A model generated the notes under the pieces. The model was given only the letters and a program-made list of their open reading frames with translations. It ran no database searches and was not told the origin of the DNA. From the NCBI GenBank assembly GCA_038239365.1, contig JBBSEU010000107.1, positions 1 to 17,160 of the forward strand: 17,160 nucleotides of DNA. Reading direction: 5' to 3'. Positions 1 to 7,139 of the stretch are shown in pieces. Each line of letters begins with the position of its first letter. The first letter of the stretch is position 1. Made by a program: the position numbers and the translations under genes. This DNA is from JBBRMW01 sp038239365 (GTDB lineage: Bacteria > Chloroflexota > Anaerolineae > Aggregatilineales > UBA2796).

Positions 1-16
1 GGGGAATGTAACGCAT
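1..16 (-). CDS. Possible 5' end of a divergent gene (five codons only)
   Basis: On the minus strand an ATG at 16-14 opens a frame reading Met-Arg-Tyr-Ile-Pro to the window edge. A GGAG sits six bases upstream of it. This arrangement would fit a gene divergent from the AlkB-type gene. Five codons are too few to identify a product, so this is only a candidate start. Confidence 0.2.
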
Positions 17-150
17 CGGTTTCTCCGTTTCCGGTTCAGCTTCAGTAACTTAACCTTAACGGCTTTCTGCTGCGTTTTCAATCCCCCTTTCTACTGGTGT
101 CGGGTGGCTAGAAAGAGATTAGCGGCTTTTATGGGAGCGTAGAGGTTGTA
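17..150. promoter_or_regulatory. Upstream region of the AlkB-type gene
   Basis: This short non-coding stretch probably carries the promoter of the AlkB-type gene and perhaps of a divergent gene at the left edge. It holds a tandem direct repeat of the hexamer CTTAAC (49-54 and 55-60). On the minus strand there is a TTGAAA -35-like hexamer but no good -10 at the right distance. No convincing plus-strand sigma-70 pair was found. A GAGG about seven bases before the ATG at 151 serves as the ribosome binding site. Confidence 0.3.
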
Positions 151-747
151 ATGAGTGAATTATCATCTGAAAAGCTCTCCATGACCGATGCAGAGGTGCT
201 GTTCTATCCAGATTTTTTCAGTTCCGAAGACAGTGCGGCCTACTTTGAGGAACTCTCCAAGAATATCAATTGGAAACAGGAAAGTGCCCGATTTCCAGGT
301 GGATTGGTGCCACTGCCCCGCTTAACAGCCTGGTACGGCGATGAAGGCAAAATTTACCGTTATTCCGGGATCAAGGTTCACCCGGAAGCGTGGACGCCGC
401 TGCTTCTTGCAATTAAAAAGCGTGTAGAAACTGCTGCCGAACTCAACTTTAACAGCGTCTTGCTGAACTTTTATCGAAATCAAAATGACAGTGTTTCGTG
501 GCATAGTGACGATGAACCGGAACTAGGCGAAAACCCGGTGATCGCGTCAGTGACATTTGGTGCGATGCGGGCTTTTCAATTTAAGCACAAGACAATCCCT
601 GATCTTCGCGCAAAAGTCGATCTCACACCGGGTAGTTTGCTCTTGATGTGTGGAACAACCCAACATTATTGGAAACACCAGGTGCCCAAAAGCAAAAAGG
701 CGCATGACGCACGCATCAACCTGACGTTCCGTGTTATCAAGGGCTAA
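151..747 (+). CDS. AlkB-type Fe(II)/2-oxoglutarate-dependent dioxygenase (alkylated nucleic acid demethylase)
   Basis: This 198-residue protein belongs to the AlkB-like 2OG-Fe(II) oxygenase family. These enzymes remove methyl or etheno adducts from bases by oxidative dealkylation. The whole double-stranded beta-helix core is present. The iron ligands are His118 and Asp120 in WHSDDEPELG and His176 in HYWKHQVPK. The 2-oxoglutarate-binding RxxxxxR signature is Arg188-Arg194 near the C-terminus. The NFYRN (106-110) and FGAMRAFQFKH (136-146) stretches resemble ALKBH2/3-like bacterial proteins more than E. coli AlkB. The start has a GAGG about seven bases upstream; Met11 is an alternative. One 60-base sample of this gene was about 42% GC, against about 53% in argF. 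It stands alone: a 129-base gap with its own promoter separates it from argF. The family call is firm, but whether the substrate is DNA or RNA cannot be read from sequence. Confidence 0.93.
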   Translation: MSELSSEKLSMTDAEVLFYPDFFSSEDSAAYFEELSKNINWKQESARFPGGLVPLPRLTAWYGDEGKIYRYSGIKVHPEAWTPLLLAIKKRVETAAELNFNSVLLNFYRNQNDSVSWHSDDEPELGENPVIASVTFGAMRAFQFKHKTIPDLRAKVDLTPGSLLLMCGTTQHYWKHQVPKSKKAHDARINLTFRVIKG

Positions 748-814
748 CCTTTATTTCCCAAGAATTATCCCAACTTTGCACGCTCCGTTTGCTAGCATAG
801 GGCTGCGTTGGTGT

Positions 815-822
815 GCTATACT
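815..822 (+). promoter_or_regulatory. Extended -10 promoter element upstream of argF
   Basis: The sequence TGCTATACT contains TATACT (817-822), five of six matches to the -10 consensus. It is preceded by TG at 813-814 or 815, the TGn extended -10 signature that can replace a -35. No good -35 hexamer lies 16-18 bases upstream. Transcription would start near 829, giving a leader of about 48 bases. It is the best candidate promoter for the argF-TPR-cdaA-cdaR run. Confidence 0.5.
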
Positions 823-876
823 GCCCCGTAATTCATCGTTCCTCGCGGACTCGGAAACAGCAGCAATAATCAGACT

Positions 877-1785
877 ATGAAACATTTCATTGACCTCGCA
901 GACTGGTCAGGCGCAGAACTCAGCGATTTACTGAAACTGGCAACGCACCTCAAACTCGAATGGCGGACAGGCGGTAATCGCCCGGTGCTGGCCGGGAAAG
1001 TACTGGCGATGGTCTTTCAAAAGCCGTCACTGCGAACGCGCGTCAGTTTCGATGTGGGGATGCAGCATTTGGGCGGCCATGCCGTGTATATCAGTCCGCA
1101 AGAGATCGGTTTGGGCGAACGTGAAAGTATCCCGGATGTGGCGCGCGTGTTGAGCGGCTTCACGCAGGCGATTATGGCGCGCGTATTTGCTCACGATCAT
1201 TTGCTGCAACTTGCACAATGGAGCCGCGTACCCGTGATCAATGGACTGAGCGATCAAAGCCACCCCTGCCAGACGTTGGCCGATCTGCTGACGATTGATG
1301 AACATTTCGGGCGTTTGAACGGTATCAAAATAGCCTATATCGGCGATACCAACAACGTCACTCGTTCATTAGCAGTTGGCGCGGCCAGAGCGGGCATGAA
1401 GTTGTCAATTGCCAGCCCCGCCGGGTACGCCCCGGATCAGGCTTTATTGGCAGAAGCCGATCAACTCGGTTTGGATTTATTAGTGACGCAAGACCCGGCA
1501 GAAGCGGTTCACGACGCCGATGTGATCTATACTGATACGTGGATCAGCATGGGACAGGAAGCCGAAGCCGAAGCGCGCCGCAAAGTGTTTCCGCCCTATC
1601 AGGTGAACGCCGCATTACTGCGCTGTGCGCCCGATCATGCGATTGTGATGCACGATCTGCCCGCCCATCGCGGCGAGGAACTGACCGATGAAGTGGCTGA
1701 TGGACTGCAATCGGTGATTTTTCAACAGGCGGAAAATCGTTTACATGCTCAAAAAGCTATTCTTGTTAAAGTAATGACGGACTGA
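877..1785 (+). CDS. argF: Ornithine carbamoyltransferase
   Basis: This enzyme joins carbamoyl phosphate and ornithine to make citrulline in arginine synthesis. It is cytoplasmic and normally trimeric. The 302-residue length is normal. The carbamoyl-phosphate loop is KPSLRTR (49-55) and the HPCQ motif is at 129-132. The ornithine-binding stretch is Asp220 with Ser224-Met225-Gly226 (DTWISMG), and the C-terminal arginine is Arg288 in ENRLHAQKA. The Asp and SMG motif separate it from aspartate carbamoyltransferase. One oddity is the usual HCLP motif, which here reads HDLP (259-262), so the conserved Cys is Asp260. No clear Shine-Dalgarno precedes the ATG at 877. The next gene starts nine bases after the stop, so the two are probably co-transcribed. 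A carbamoyl-phosphate synthase subunit (carA) lies at the far right of the window on the other strand. Confidence 0.94.
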   Translation: MKHFIDLADWSGAELSDLLKLATHLKLEWRTGGNRPVLAGKVLAMVFQKPSLRTRVSFDVGMQHLGGHAVYISPQEIGLGERESIPDVARVLSGFTQAIMARVFAHDHLLQLAQWSRVPVINGLSDQSHPCQTLADLLTIDEHFGRLNGIKIAYIGDTNNVTRSLAVGAARAGMKLSIASPAGYAPDQALLAEADQLGLDLLVTQDPAEAVHDADVIYTDTWISMGQEAEAEARRKVFPPYQVNAALLRCAPDHAIVMHDLPAHRGEELTDEVADGLQSVIFQQAENRLHAQKAILVKVMTD

Positions 1786-1794
1786 GAGGTTCTC

Positions 1795-4023
1795 ATGGCG
1801 GGTAATCGTCAGATTTACGAACAGGCGATGAGTGCCGGGCACAGCGCCGCCTGGGATCAGGAATGGAACGCGGCGATCAGCGCCTATGCCCGCGCGATTC
1901 AGGAAATCCCCGAAGACCCGCCCGCGCATAACAGCCTGGGACTGGCACTATTGCAGGCACGTCGCTACGAAGACTCGCTCAAGGTTTACACGCGCGCCCA
2001 CCAGCTTGCGCCCGACGATCCTGTACCATTAGAAAAAAGCGCCGATGTACTGGAACGCCTCGGACGGTTGAAAGATGCAGCGCAGCAGTATGTCAATGTG
2101 GCGGATATTTACCTTGTGCAGCGCGACCTGGAAAAGGCGATTGGCAACTGGGAGCGGGCGACCCGCCTGACACCCGGCCTGATGCAGATTCACTTTCGGT
2201 TGGCGCAAAGCTACGAACGCACCGGGCAAAGGAAAAACGCCGTGCGTGAATACCTGACGCTGGCCTTCAATTTTCGTGCCAACAATGACACCCCGAAGGC
2301 GCTGCAAGCCGTCGAACGTGCCTTGCGACTCGATCCGCTCAACCCGCAAGCTCTGAACACTAAACAGGCACTTGAATCGGGTTCAACGGTTGTCGTTCCA
2401 CAGGAATTTGAGCAGCAAGCCCCGGAACAACGCCGGGATGGTTTCGAGGCGAAAGATGGCCGCGAGTCGGTTGGCGACTCGGATCCGCGCGGGCCATTGG
2501 GTGAAGTGACCGAAATGGCGCTGGCTGACCTGGCCGAAACCGTTTTGAACGGCGATCTGAATATGACTTCCAGTGCCGCCATTCAGGCCATTGAGTTGCA
2601 AAAGATTGAAGAACATCAGGCCGCGATTGACGCCTACAAAAAAGCCGAGTCCGGCGGGATGCGAAACAGCGCGCTTTCAATGTGCCAGGGATCGGAATAC
2701 ATCGCGCTCCAACAATGGCAGGAAGCGATCCCTTATCTGGAAAAAGCCAGGTCTGCACCGGAATATGCATCAGGCGCGGCACACGGGTTAGGGCAGGCTT
2801 ATCATGCGCTGGGCAAGCAGCGTCAATCAGCGGAGCAATTGATCGATGCCCTGCGATTGATCGACACCAGTCTGGCGATGGGTTCTGAGGAAGCCAGTCA
2901 GTTAGAAGCGGTGTACACCTCGCTGCGCGGCGGCCTGAACGTACTGGAAGAAGGCGATCTGGTCAAGATGAACGCGCGTTTCAATAAGTGGCTGACTGGC
3001 CCCGATTGGAAGCGCCGTGTGGCCGAAACGCGCCGTCAACTGATGGAAACGTTGAGCAGCGAAGGCGCGGCAGCCCTGCACGAACTGGTCACAGAAGGCG
3101 GCGATCAGATTACGGATATGGTGTCCACCATTGATCGCTATATGCGCCAAAAACTCTTGGTGCTGGCGATGGATGAAGCCTTCCATGCGATTGAAATTGC
3201 GCCCACCTATCTACCCGTTCATTTGCGCGTTGCCCAAATCCTGATGGAAGAAGGCCACATTCAGCCCGCGATCACCAAATACAACATGATTGCCAACAGC
3301 TTTTTGGCGCGCAACGAAACAGGCCGCGCCGCCGAAATCCTAAACGAAGTGATCGCCATCGCGCCAACCGATACCGGACTGCGTACCAGTCTGATCGAAC
3401 TGCTCGAAAAAGAACAGCGTTGGGATGAAGTACTCGATCAGTACATCAATCTGGCGGATGCTTACTATCAATTGGCTGATCTGGAACAGGCGCGCGCCAC
3501 TTACCAGGAAGCGATGCGGCTGGCACAACGGGTCAGCGCCGAATCGAAACGGCGGGCAGAGATCATGCACCGTATGGCGGATATTGATCTGAGTCGCCTC
3601 GATCTGCGTCAGGCGCTGCGAACCTATGAGCAGATTCGGAGCATCGAACCCACTGATGAACGCGCCCGCCGCTCGCTGATCGATCTGAATTATCGGCTCA
3701 ATAACGCGCCCGAAGCGATCAAAGAACTGGATGGCTTGCTGCGTATCTTCGCGCAGCAGCGGCGTGGCGATCAGATCGTGGGCATCCTTGAAGAACTGGT
3801 GACACGAATGCCCAACGATATGGCGCTCCGTTCGCGGCTGGCTGCCGTCTATCGACAAATCAAGCGTGTTCAGGATGCGATTGCCCAGTTGGATGCCTTG
3901 GGCGAATTACAACTTGAAGCCGGACTGTATCAGGACGCCTGCGCGACGATCAAGCAAATTGTGGTGCTTGGCCCGAACGATATTGAACAATACAAGAACC
4001 TGCTTACGCAGCTAGGTTGCTAA
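1795..4023 (+). CDS. Large tetratricopeptide-repeat protein
   Basis: This 742-residue protein is built almost entirely of TPR-type helical hairpins. It has no signal peptide or membrane segment, so it is probably a cytoplasmic scaffold. The first repeat block covers about residues 8-195, with typical pairs such as AHNSLGLALLQARRYEDSL and later units ending in LDP-like turns. A polar, charged, probably disordered linker follows at about 195-240. A second, longer block runs from about 250 to the C-terminus. No catalytic motif was seen. A GAGG five bases before the ATG at 1795 supports the start. It lies between argF (gap of nine bases) and cdaA (gap of 77 bases) on the same strand. Co-transcription with cdaA-cdaR suggests, but does not show, a link with c-di-AMP signalling or envelope functions. 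The partner proteins are unknown. Confidence 0.88.
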   Translation: MAGNRQIYEQAMSAGHSAAWDQEWNAAISAYARAIQEIPEDPPAHNSLGLALLQARRYEDSLKVYTRAHQLAPDDPVPLEKSADVLERLGRLKDAAQQYVNVADIYLVQRDLEKAIGNWERATRLTPGLMQIHFRLAQSYERTGQRKNAVREYLTLAFNFRANNDTPKALQAVERALRLDPLNPQALNTKQALESGSTVVVPQEFEQQAPEQRRDGFEAKDGRESVGDSDPRGPLGEVTEMALADLAETVLNGDLNMTSSAAIQAIELQKIEEHQAAIDAYKKAESGGMRNSALSMCQGSEYIALQQWQEAIPYLEKARSAPEYASGAAHGLGQAYHALGKQRQSAEQLIDALRLIDTSLAMGSEEASQLEAVYTSLRGGLNVLEEGDLVKMNARFNKWLTGPDWKRRVAETRRQLMETLSSEGAAALHELVTEGGDQITDMVSTIDRYMRQKLLVLAMDEAFHAIEIAPTYLPVHLRVAQILMEEGHIQPAITKYNMIANSFLARNETGRAAEILNEVIAIAPTDTGLRTSLIELLEKEQRWDEVLDQYINLADAYYQLADLEQARATYQEAMRLAQRVSAESKRRAEIMHRMADIDLSRLDLRQALRTYEQIRSIEPTDERARRSLIDLNYRLNNAPEAIKELDGLLRIFAQQRRGDQIVGILEELVTRMPNDMALRSRLAAVYRQIKRVQDAIAQLDALGELQLEAGLYQDACATIKQIVVLGPNDIEQYKNLLTQLGC

Positions 4024-4034
4024 AAACCGTAGAA

Positions 4035-4085
4035 AGCTATCGCTCGCAATATCGCCCGCTCTGCAATTGCTGACCGCTGATAGCT
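4035..4085 (+). repeat. Inverted repeat / stem-loop between the TPR gene and cdaA
   Basis: AGCTATC (4035-4041) pairs perfectly with GATAGCT (4079-4085). Inside it GCAAT (4046-4050) pairs with ATTGC (4066-4070). No T-run follows, so it is not an obvious terminator. It may tune expression of the downstream cdaA-cdaR pair, or be a remnant of a dispersed intergenic repeat. Confidence 0.45.
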
Positions 4086-4100
4086 CATGGCTAAAGGCGA

Positions 4101-4964
4101 ATGATGTGTAGCGAACTCTGCTGGACGTTCCAAACCAGTTTCAACTGGACATCCCTGCTCGATATTCTGGTCGTGGCGCTCATCTTTTTCGCGGCCAGCT
4201 TATTGCTGCGTGGCACTCAGGCCGTCCCGCTGCTGCGCGGTATGGTGATCGTTTTTCTGATCGCGGGCGTGATCGCGCTGCTGTTCCCGTTGGTGGCCTT
4301 TCGGTGGCTGCTCGGTAACATCGTCACCGCCGCTGCCGTCGCTATCCCGGTGATCTTTCAGCCGGAACTGCGCCGCGCATTGGAGAGAGTCGGGCGGGCG
4401 GCGCAGTTGTTCAATGGCCGCAACAACGTGGTGGATGTTCGATCTCAGATCATCGACGCGATTTGTGCAGCGGCAGCCCGTCTTGCCGAACGGCGGCAAG
4501 GGGCGTTAGTCGTTTTGGAGCGCGAAACCGGCTTGCAGGAATATATTGATACGGGCGTCGTCATGGAAGCCGAAGTCAGCCCACAACTTTTGCTAACGAT
4601 CTTCTGGGTCAAGACGGAACTGCACGATGGTGCGGTAATCATTCGTAATGGCAAGATCGCGGCGGCGGCGTGTGTCTTGCCGCTCTCATCGGGGCGCAAC
4701 CTGACAGATCGCAAAATGGGCACTCGCCACCGCGCCGGACTGGGGATCAGTGAAGTGAGCGATGCGGTATGCGTGATCGTTTCCGAAGAAACCGGGCAAA
4801 TCGCCGTCACGAATGGCGGGCGCATGATCCGACGCCTGGATGCGACGCGCCTCAAAACGATCCTGCAAGCCTTTTACGGTGAAGAAAAGACGCTCTCGAC
4901 GCCCTGGGGAAATGTCCTGCAACGAGTGCGCGGCTGGCGTGCCGGGTTGCGAAAGGCAAGCTGA
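4101..4964 (+). CDS. cdaA: Membrane diadenylate cyclase (CdaA/DacA type)
   Basis: This enzyme condenses two ATP into cyclic di-AMP, a messenger that controls potassium and osmolyte transport and wall homeostasis. The 287 residues show the CdaA layout. Three N-terminal transmembrane segments lie at about 18-38, 43-66 and 69-86, and the DAC (DisA_N) catalytic domain covers about 105-255. The DGA motif is at 176-178 in LHDGAVII and the RHR motif at 209-211 in GTRHRAG. SEETG (228-232) is also conserved. Two ATG codons are adjacent, at 4101 and 4104. AAAGG at 4093-4097 is better spaced for the second. The stop overlaps the cdaR start by one base (TGATG), which indicates translational coupling. In Firmicutes the usual order is cdaA-cdaR-glmM; here no glmM follows. 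Confidence 0.95.
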   Translation: MMCSELCWTFQTSFNWTSLLDILVVALIFFAASLLLRGTQAVPLLRGMVIVFLIAGVIALLFPLVAFRWLLGNIVTAAAVAIPVIFQPELRRALERVGRAAQLFNGRNNVVDVRSQIIDAICAAAARLAERRQGALVVLERETGLQEYIDTGVVMEAEVSPQLLLTIFWVKTELHDGAVIIRNGKIAAAACVLPLSSGRNLTDRKMGTRHRAGLGISEVSDAVCVIVSEETGQIAVTNGGRMIRRLDATRLKTILQAFYGEEKTLSTPWGNVLQRVRGWRAGLRKAS

Positions 4965-6295
4965 TGGCGACGAATACTTCCGGCAACCCGCCGCGCCCTT
5001 CGCCCTGGCGCTTCATCCTTGATAACACGGCCTGGCTGCTCGGTTCGCTGCTGCTGGCGGTATTCGTCTGGTTCGCCGCCGTCAATCAACAGAATCCGGT
5101 GGAGCAGCAGCGTTTTCGAGATCGCATCCCGATTCAAGTCCTCAAAGACGAAACGCTGTTGATCGTCAACCAGCCGCCGCCCGCTCAGGTGGTGGTTCGT
5201 GCGCCGCGTACTGTCTGGGATATTTTGGACGCGAACGACATCACGATCACGGCGGATTTGCGTGGTAAGCCCGCCGGGAAATATGTCGTTTCGCTCGTAC
5301 CGTCGCTGTCACCCTCTCGGCAGGGCGTCGTCAGTGAAGTGCAGCCCAGCCAGGTGACGATTGAACTAGCCAAGCGCAGCGAACAGGTTTTCAACATCAC
5401 GATTGAACCGATTCAGCAGCCGCCCGTTGGTTTCTTCGTGGATAGCACCACACCCAGCGAAACGACGGCGCGGGTCAGCGGCTCAGAAGCGCAGGTCAAA
5501 CAGGTGGTGGCGGTTCTGGCGCGCGTCAATCTGGCCGATCAGGATAAATCCGTCACGCGCACAATCCCGCTTGAGGCGGTGGACGCCGAGAAAAAACCCG
5601 TCCCGGATGTGTCGATCATCCCACAGCAGATCACAACGACGATAGCCATCAAGCCGCGCCCTGGCGTCACGGTGATGAAGGTGAGCGCCGTATTGCAGAC
5701 CAATACGCTGCCGCAAGGTTATCTGCTGACTAACTACGAGGCATCGCCCGCTACCGTTGCTGTGCGTGGCGATCCGGCGACGATTGCCGCGATGAATGGC
5801 CGCGTCAATACCGATCCGCTGGATTTGACGGCCAAAACCGCGCCGTTCACCCAGGCGGTGAAGCTGGCACTGCCGCCGGGCGTTTCGCTCACCGATCCGG
5901 TAGATGTGTCGGTCAATGTGCAGATCGAAGCGATCACCGTCACGCGCGAATTTCCGAATATCCCGGTCATCACACAGGGACTTGATCCAGCGGATTTCTC
6001 GATCACACTGCAACCCAAAGAAGTGAATGTGATCGTGAAAGGGCCGCAGCAGGCCGTCAATGCCTTGCAAGCCAACGAGATCACGGTCATCGCGCCGCTG
6101 GCTGGGTTGGGCGGCGGCACACATACTGTCACGTTGCAGGCGTCAGTTGCCCATGCCGGGTTGCAGAACAGCAATTTAAGCATCCCAAATCCACAAGCCC
6201 AGGTGACGATTGTGGCTTTGCGCCCGACGCTGACGCCTACCGCGACTCGTATCCCAACACAAACGCCTGTCGCAACGGCCAGCGCGACGCCGTGA
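4964..6295 (+). CDS. cdaR: YbbR-domain protein, CdaA regulator
   Basis: CdaR proteins are membrane-anchored with extracytoplasmic YbbR domains and modulate CdaA activity. This 443-residue copy has a short cytoplasmic N-terminus and one transmembrane helix at about 22-41 (ending VFVWFAAVNQQN). About four YbbR-like beta repeats of roughly 80-90 residues follow to residue 415 or so. Each repeat contains the family's pattern of a V/I-rich strand followed by a P-x-x-V-x-V-x-G/A-like strand, for example SPATVAVRGDPATIAAM and QPKEVNVIVKGPQQAV. The C-terminus is a Pro/Thr-rich tail (TPTATRIPTQTP) of a kind often seen on exported Chloroflexota proteins. The ATG shares its first base with the cdaA stop, and GAAAGG lies about seven bases upstream. 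The family is clear. The direction of regulation (activating or inhibiting) cannot be read from sequence. Confidence 0.9.
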   Translation: MATNTSGNPPRPSPWRFILDNTAWLLGSLLLAVFVWFAAVNQQNPVEQQRFRDRIPIQVLKDETLLIVNQPPPAQVVVRAPRTVWDILDANDITITADLRGKPAGKYVVSLVPSLSPSRQGVVSEVQPSQVTIELAKRSEQVFNITIEPIQQPPVGFFVDSTTPSETTARVSGSEAQVKQVVAVLARVNLADQDKSVTRTIPLEAVDAEKKPVPDVSIIPQQITTTIAIKPRPGVTVMKVSAVLQTNTLPQGYLLTNYEASPATVAVRGDPATIAAMNGRVNTDPLDLTAKTAPFTQAVKLALPPGVSLTDPVDVSVNVQIEAITVTREFPNIPVITQGLDPADFSITLQPKEVNVIVKGPQQAVNALQANEITVIAPLAGLGGGTHTVTLQASVAHAGLQNSNLSIPNPQAQVTIVALRPTLTPTATRIPTQTPVATASATP

Positions 6296-6312
6296 GTAAA
6301 ATCAGCCCTCAG

Positions 6313-6336
6313 CCCCTTCTCCCAAGGGCGAAGGGG
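6313..6336. terminator. Stem-loop between convergent cdaR and the SBP gene, probable bidirectional terminator
   Basis: CCCCTTC (6313-6319) pairs with GAAGGGG (6330-6336), with an inner CCC/GGG pairing around a very short loop. It sits between the cdaR stop and the end of the minus-strand binding-protein gene, where a shared terminator is expected. There is no T-run on either side, so it would be a non-classical terminator. The sequence also resembles the GC-rich CCCCTTCTCCC-type interspersed repeats of filamentous bacteria. Confidence 0.45.
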
Positions 6337-6368
6337 AGTCGGAAGGTGTCCTACGCCTCTGGCTGCTG

Positions 6369-7139
6369 CTACAGCCACCGTCTGACAATCGCCTCAAGCG
6401 TGCCATCTTTGCTCATGGCGTCGATGGCCTCACTGATCGCTTCTGCCAGCTTTCCAGTGCCCAATCGCACCGCCACGACATACGGATCGGGTTGAACGGG
6501 CGTCGGACTGATCACCAAATCGGTGTGCGTTCGCAAATAGAGCCGCGCCGAAATTGAATCAACAATCGCCGCATCGCTCTTATCGCTCCGAACCGCATCT
6601 AACGCCGCATCCGGATTCGGATAGGGTAATTTGTCGAGTCGATGTAAGCGCCGCTGCCAACGCCCGACCAGTGTATCGGCGGCAGTACCATACTCGACGG
6701 AGACGGTTCGCCCTTCCAGATCCATCATTTGCGCGAACTGACCCGCCCGCGAAACAATGACGATCCCCGCGTCAAAATAGCCTTGCGTGTACATCACATC
6801 GCCCAACTGCATCGGGTCTACCGAGAGCGCCGAAATGATAGCATCTACCGTACCAACTTTGAGCGCATCGTACAGGCCATCGTAGCCCAGTTCGCGGATT
6901 TGGGCGCGCACACCCAACCGCGCCGCAATCGCGTTCGCCACATCTACATCAAGCCCAATCGGTTTCCCGCTGCGTCCATCCGCAAAAGGGGGGTAGCTGG
7001 TGTCCATACCGATCACCAGTACCCCCTTTTCGCGGATATGTTCAAGCGTTTCGTCAGGTGGATGTGCGCGCCACCAATGACGCAGCAGCACCGCTACCAA
7101 CAGCAGACATAATGCCGAACCGACCAGCCGTCGAATCAA
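6369..7139 (-). CDS. SBP_bac_3-family solute-binding protein, membrane-anchored, last gene of the pst operon
   Basis: This 256-residue protein has the periplasmic binding fold of family 3 (polar amino acid type). An N-terminal hydrophobic helix at about 5-19 has no lipobox, so it is a signal or anchor segment. The family stretches are DTSYPPFAD (46-54), GLDVDVANAIAARLG (62-76), GYDGLYDALKVGTVDAII (85-102) and VEYGTAAD (148-155). Asp194 is in the position that binds the amino group. The arginine that normally grips the ligand carboxylate (T-x-x-R, as in GlnH and HisJ) is replaced: the stretch reads SVDPMQ, with Gln111 at the expected site. The start is TTG at 7139, overlapping the pstB stop by four bases. 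An in-frame stop just upstream leaves no ATG or GTG. No permease or ATPase of the polar amino acid type is adjacent. Ligand and role are unknown; sensing or partner-ABC delivery are both possible. Confidence 0.82.
   Translation of the reverse strand: MIRRLVGSALCLLLVAVLLRHWWRAHPPDETLEHIREKGVLVIGMDTSYPPFADGRSGKPIGLDVDVANAIAARLGVRAQIRELGYDGLYDALKVGTVDAIISALSVDPMQLGDVMYTQGYFDAGIVIVSRAGQFAQMMDLEGRTVSVEYGTAADTLVGRWQRRLHRLDKLPYPNPDAALDAVRSDKSDAAIVDSISARLYLRTHTDLVISPTPVQPDPYVVAVRLGTGKLAEAISEAIDAMSKDGTLEAIVRRWL

Noticed and set aside
49..60. Tandem CTTAAC as a second Pho box
   Set aside because: The repeats are spaced six bases apart, not eleven, and the adjacent gene is an AlkB-type enzyme, not a phosphate gene.
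3340..3858. Minus-strand open frame of 172 codons within the TPR gene
   Set aside because: The TPR frame is continuous with clear repeats. The antisense frame has no recognisable domain or ribosome binding site.
5734..6378. Minus-strand open frame of 214 codons opposite cdaR
   Set aside because: cdaR on the plus strand has clear YbbR repeats. The antisense frame is low-complexity shadow coding from the GC-biased codon positions.
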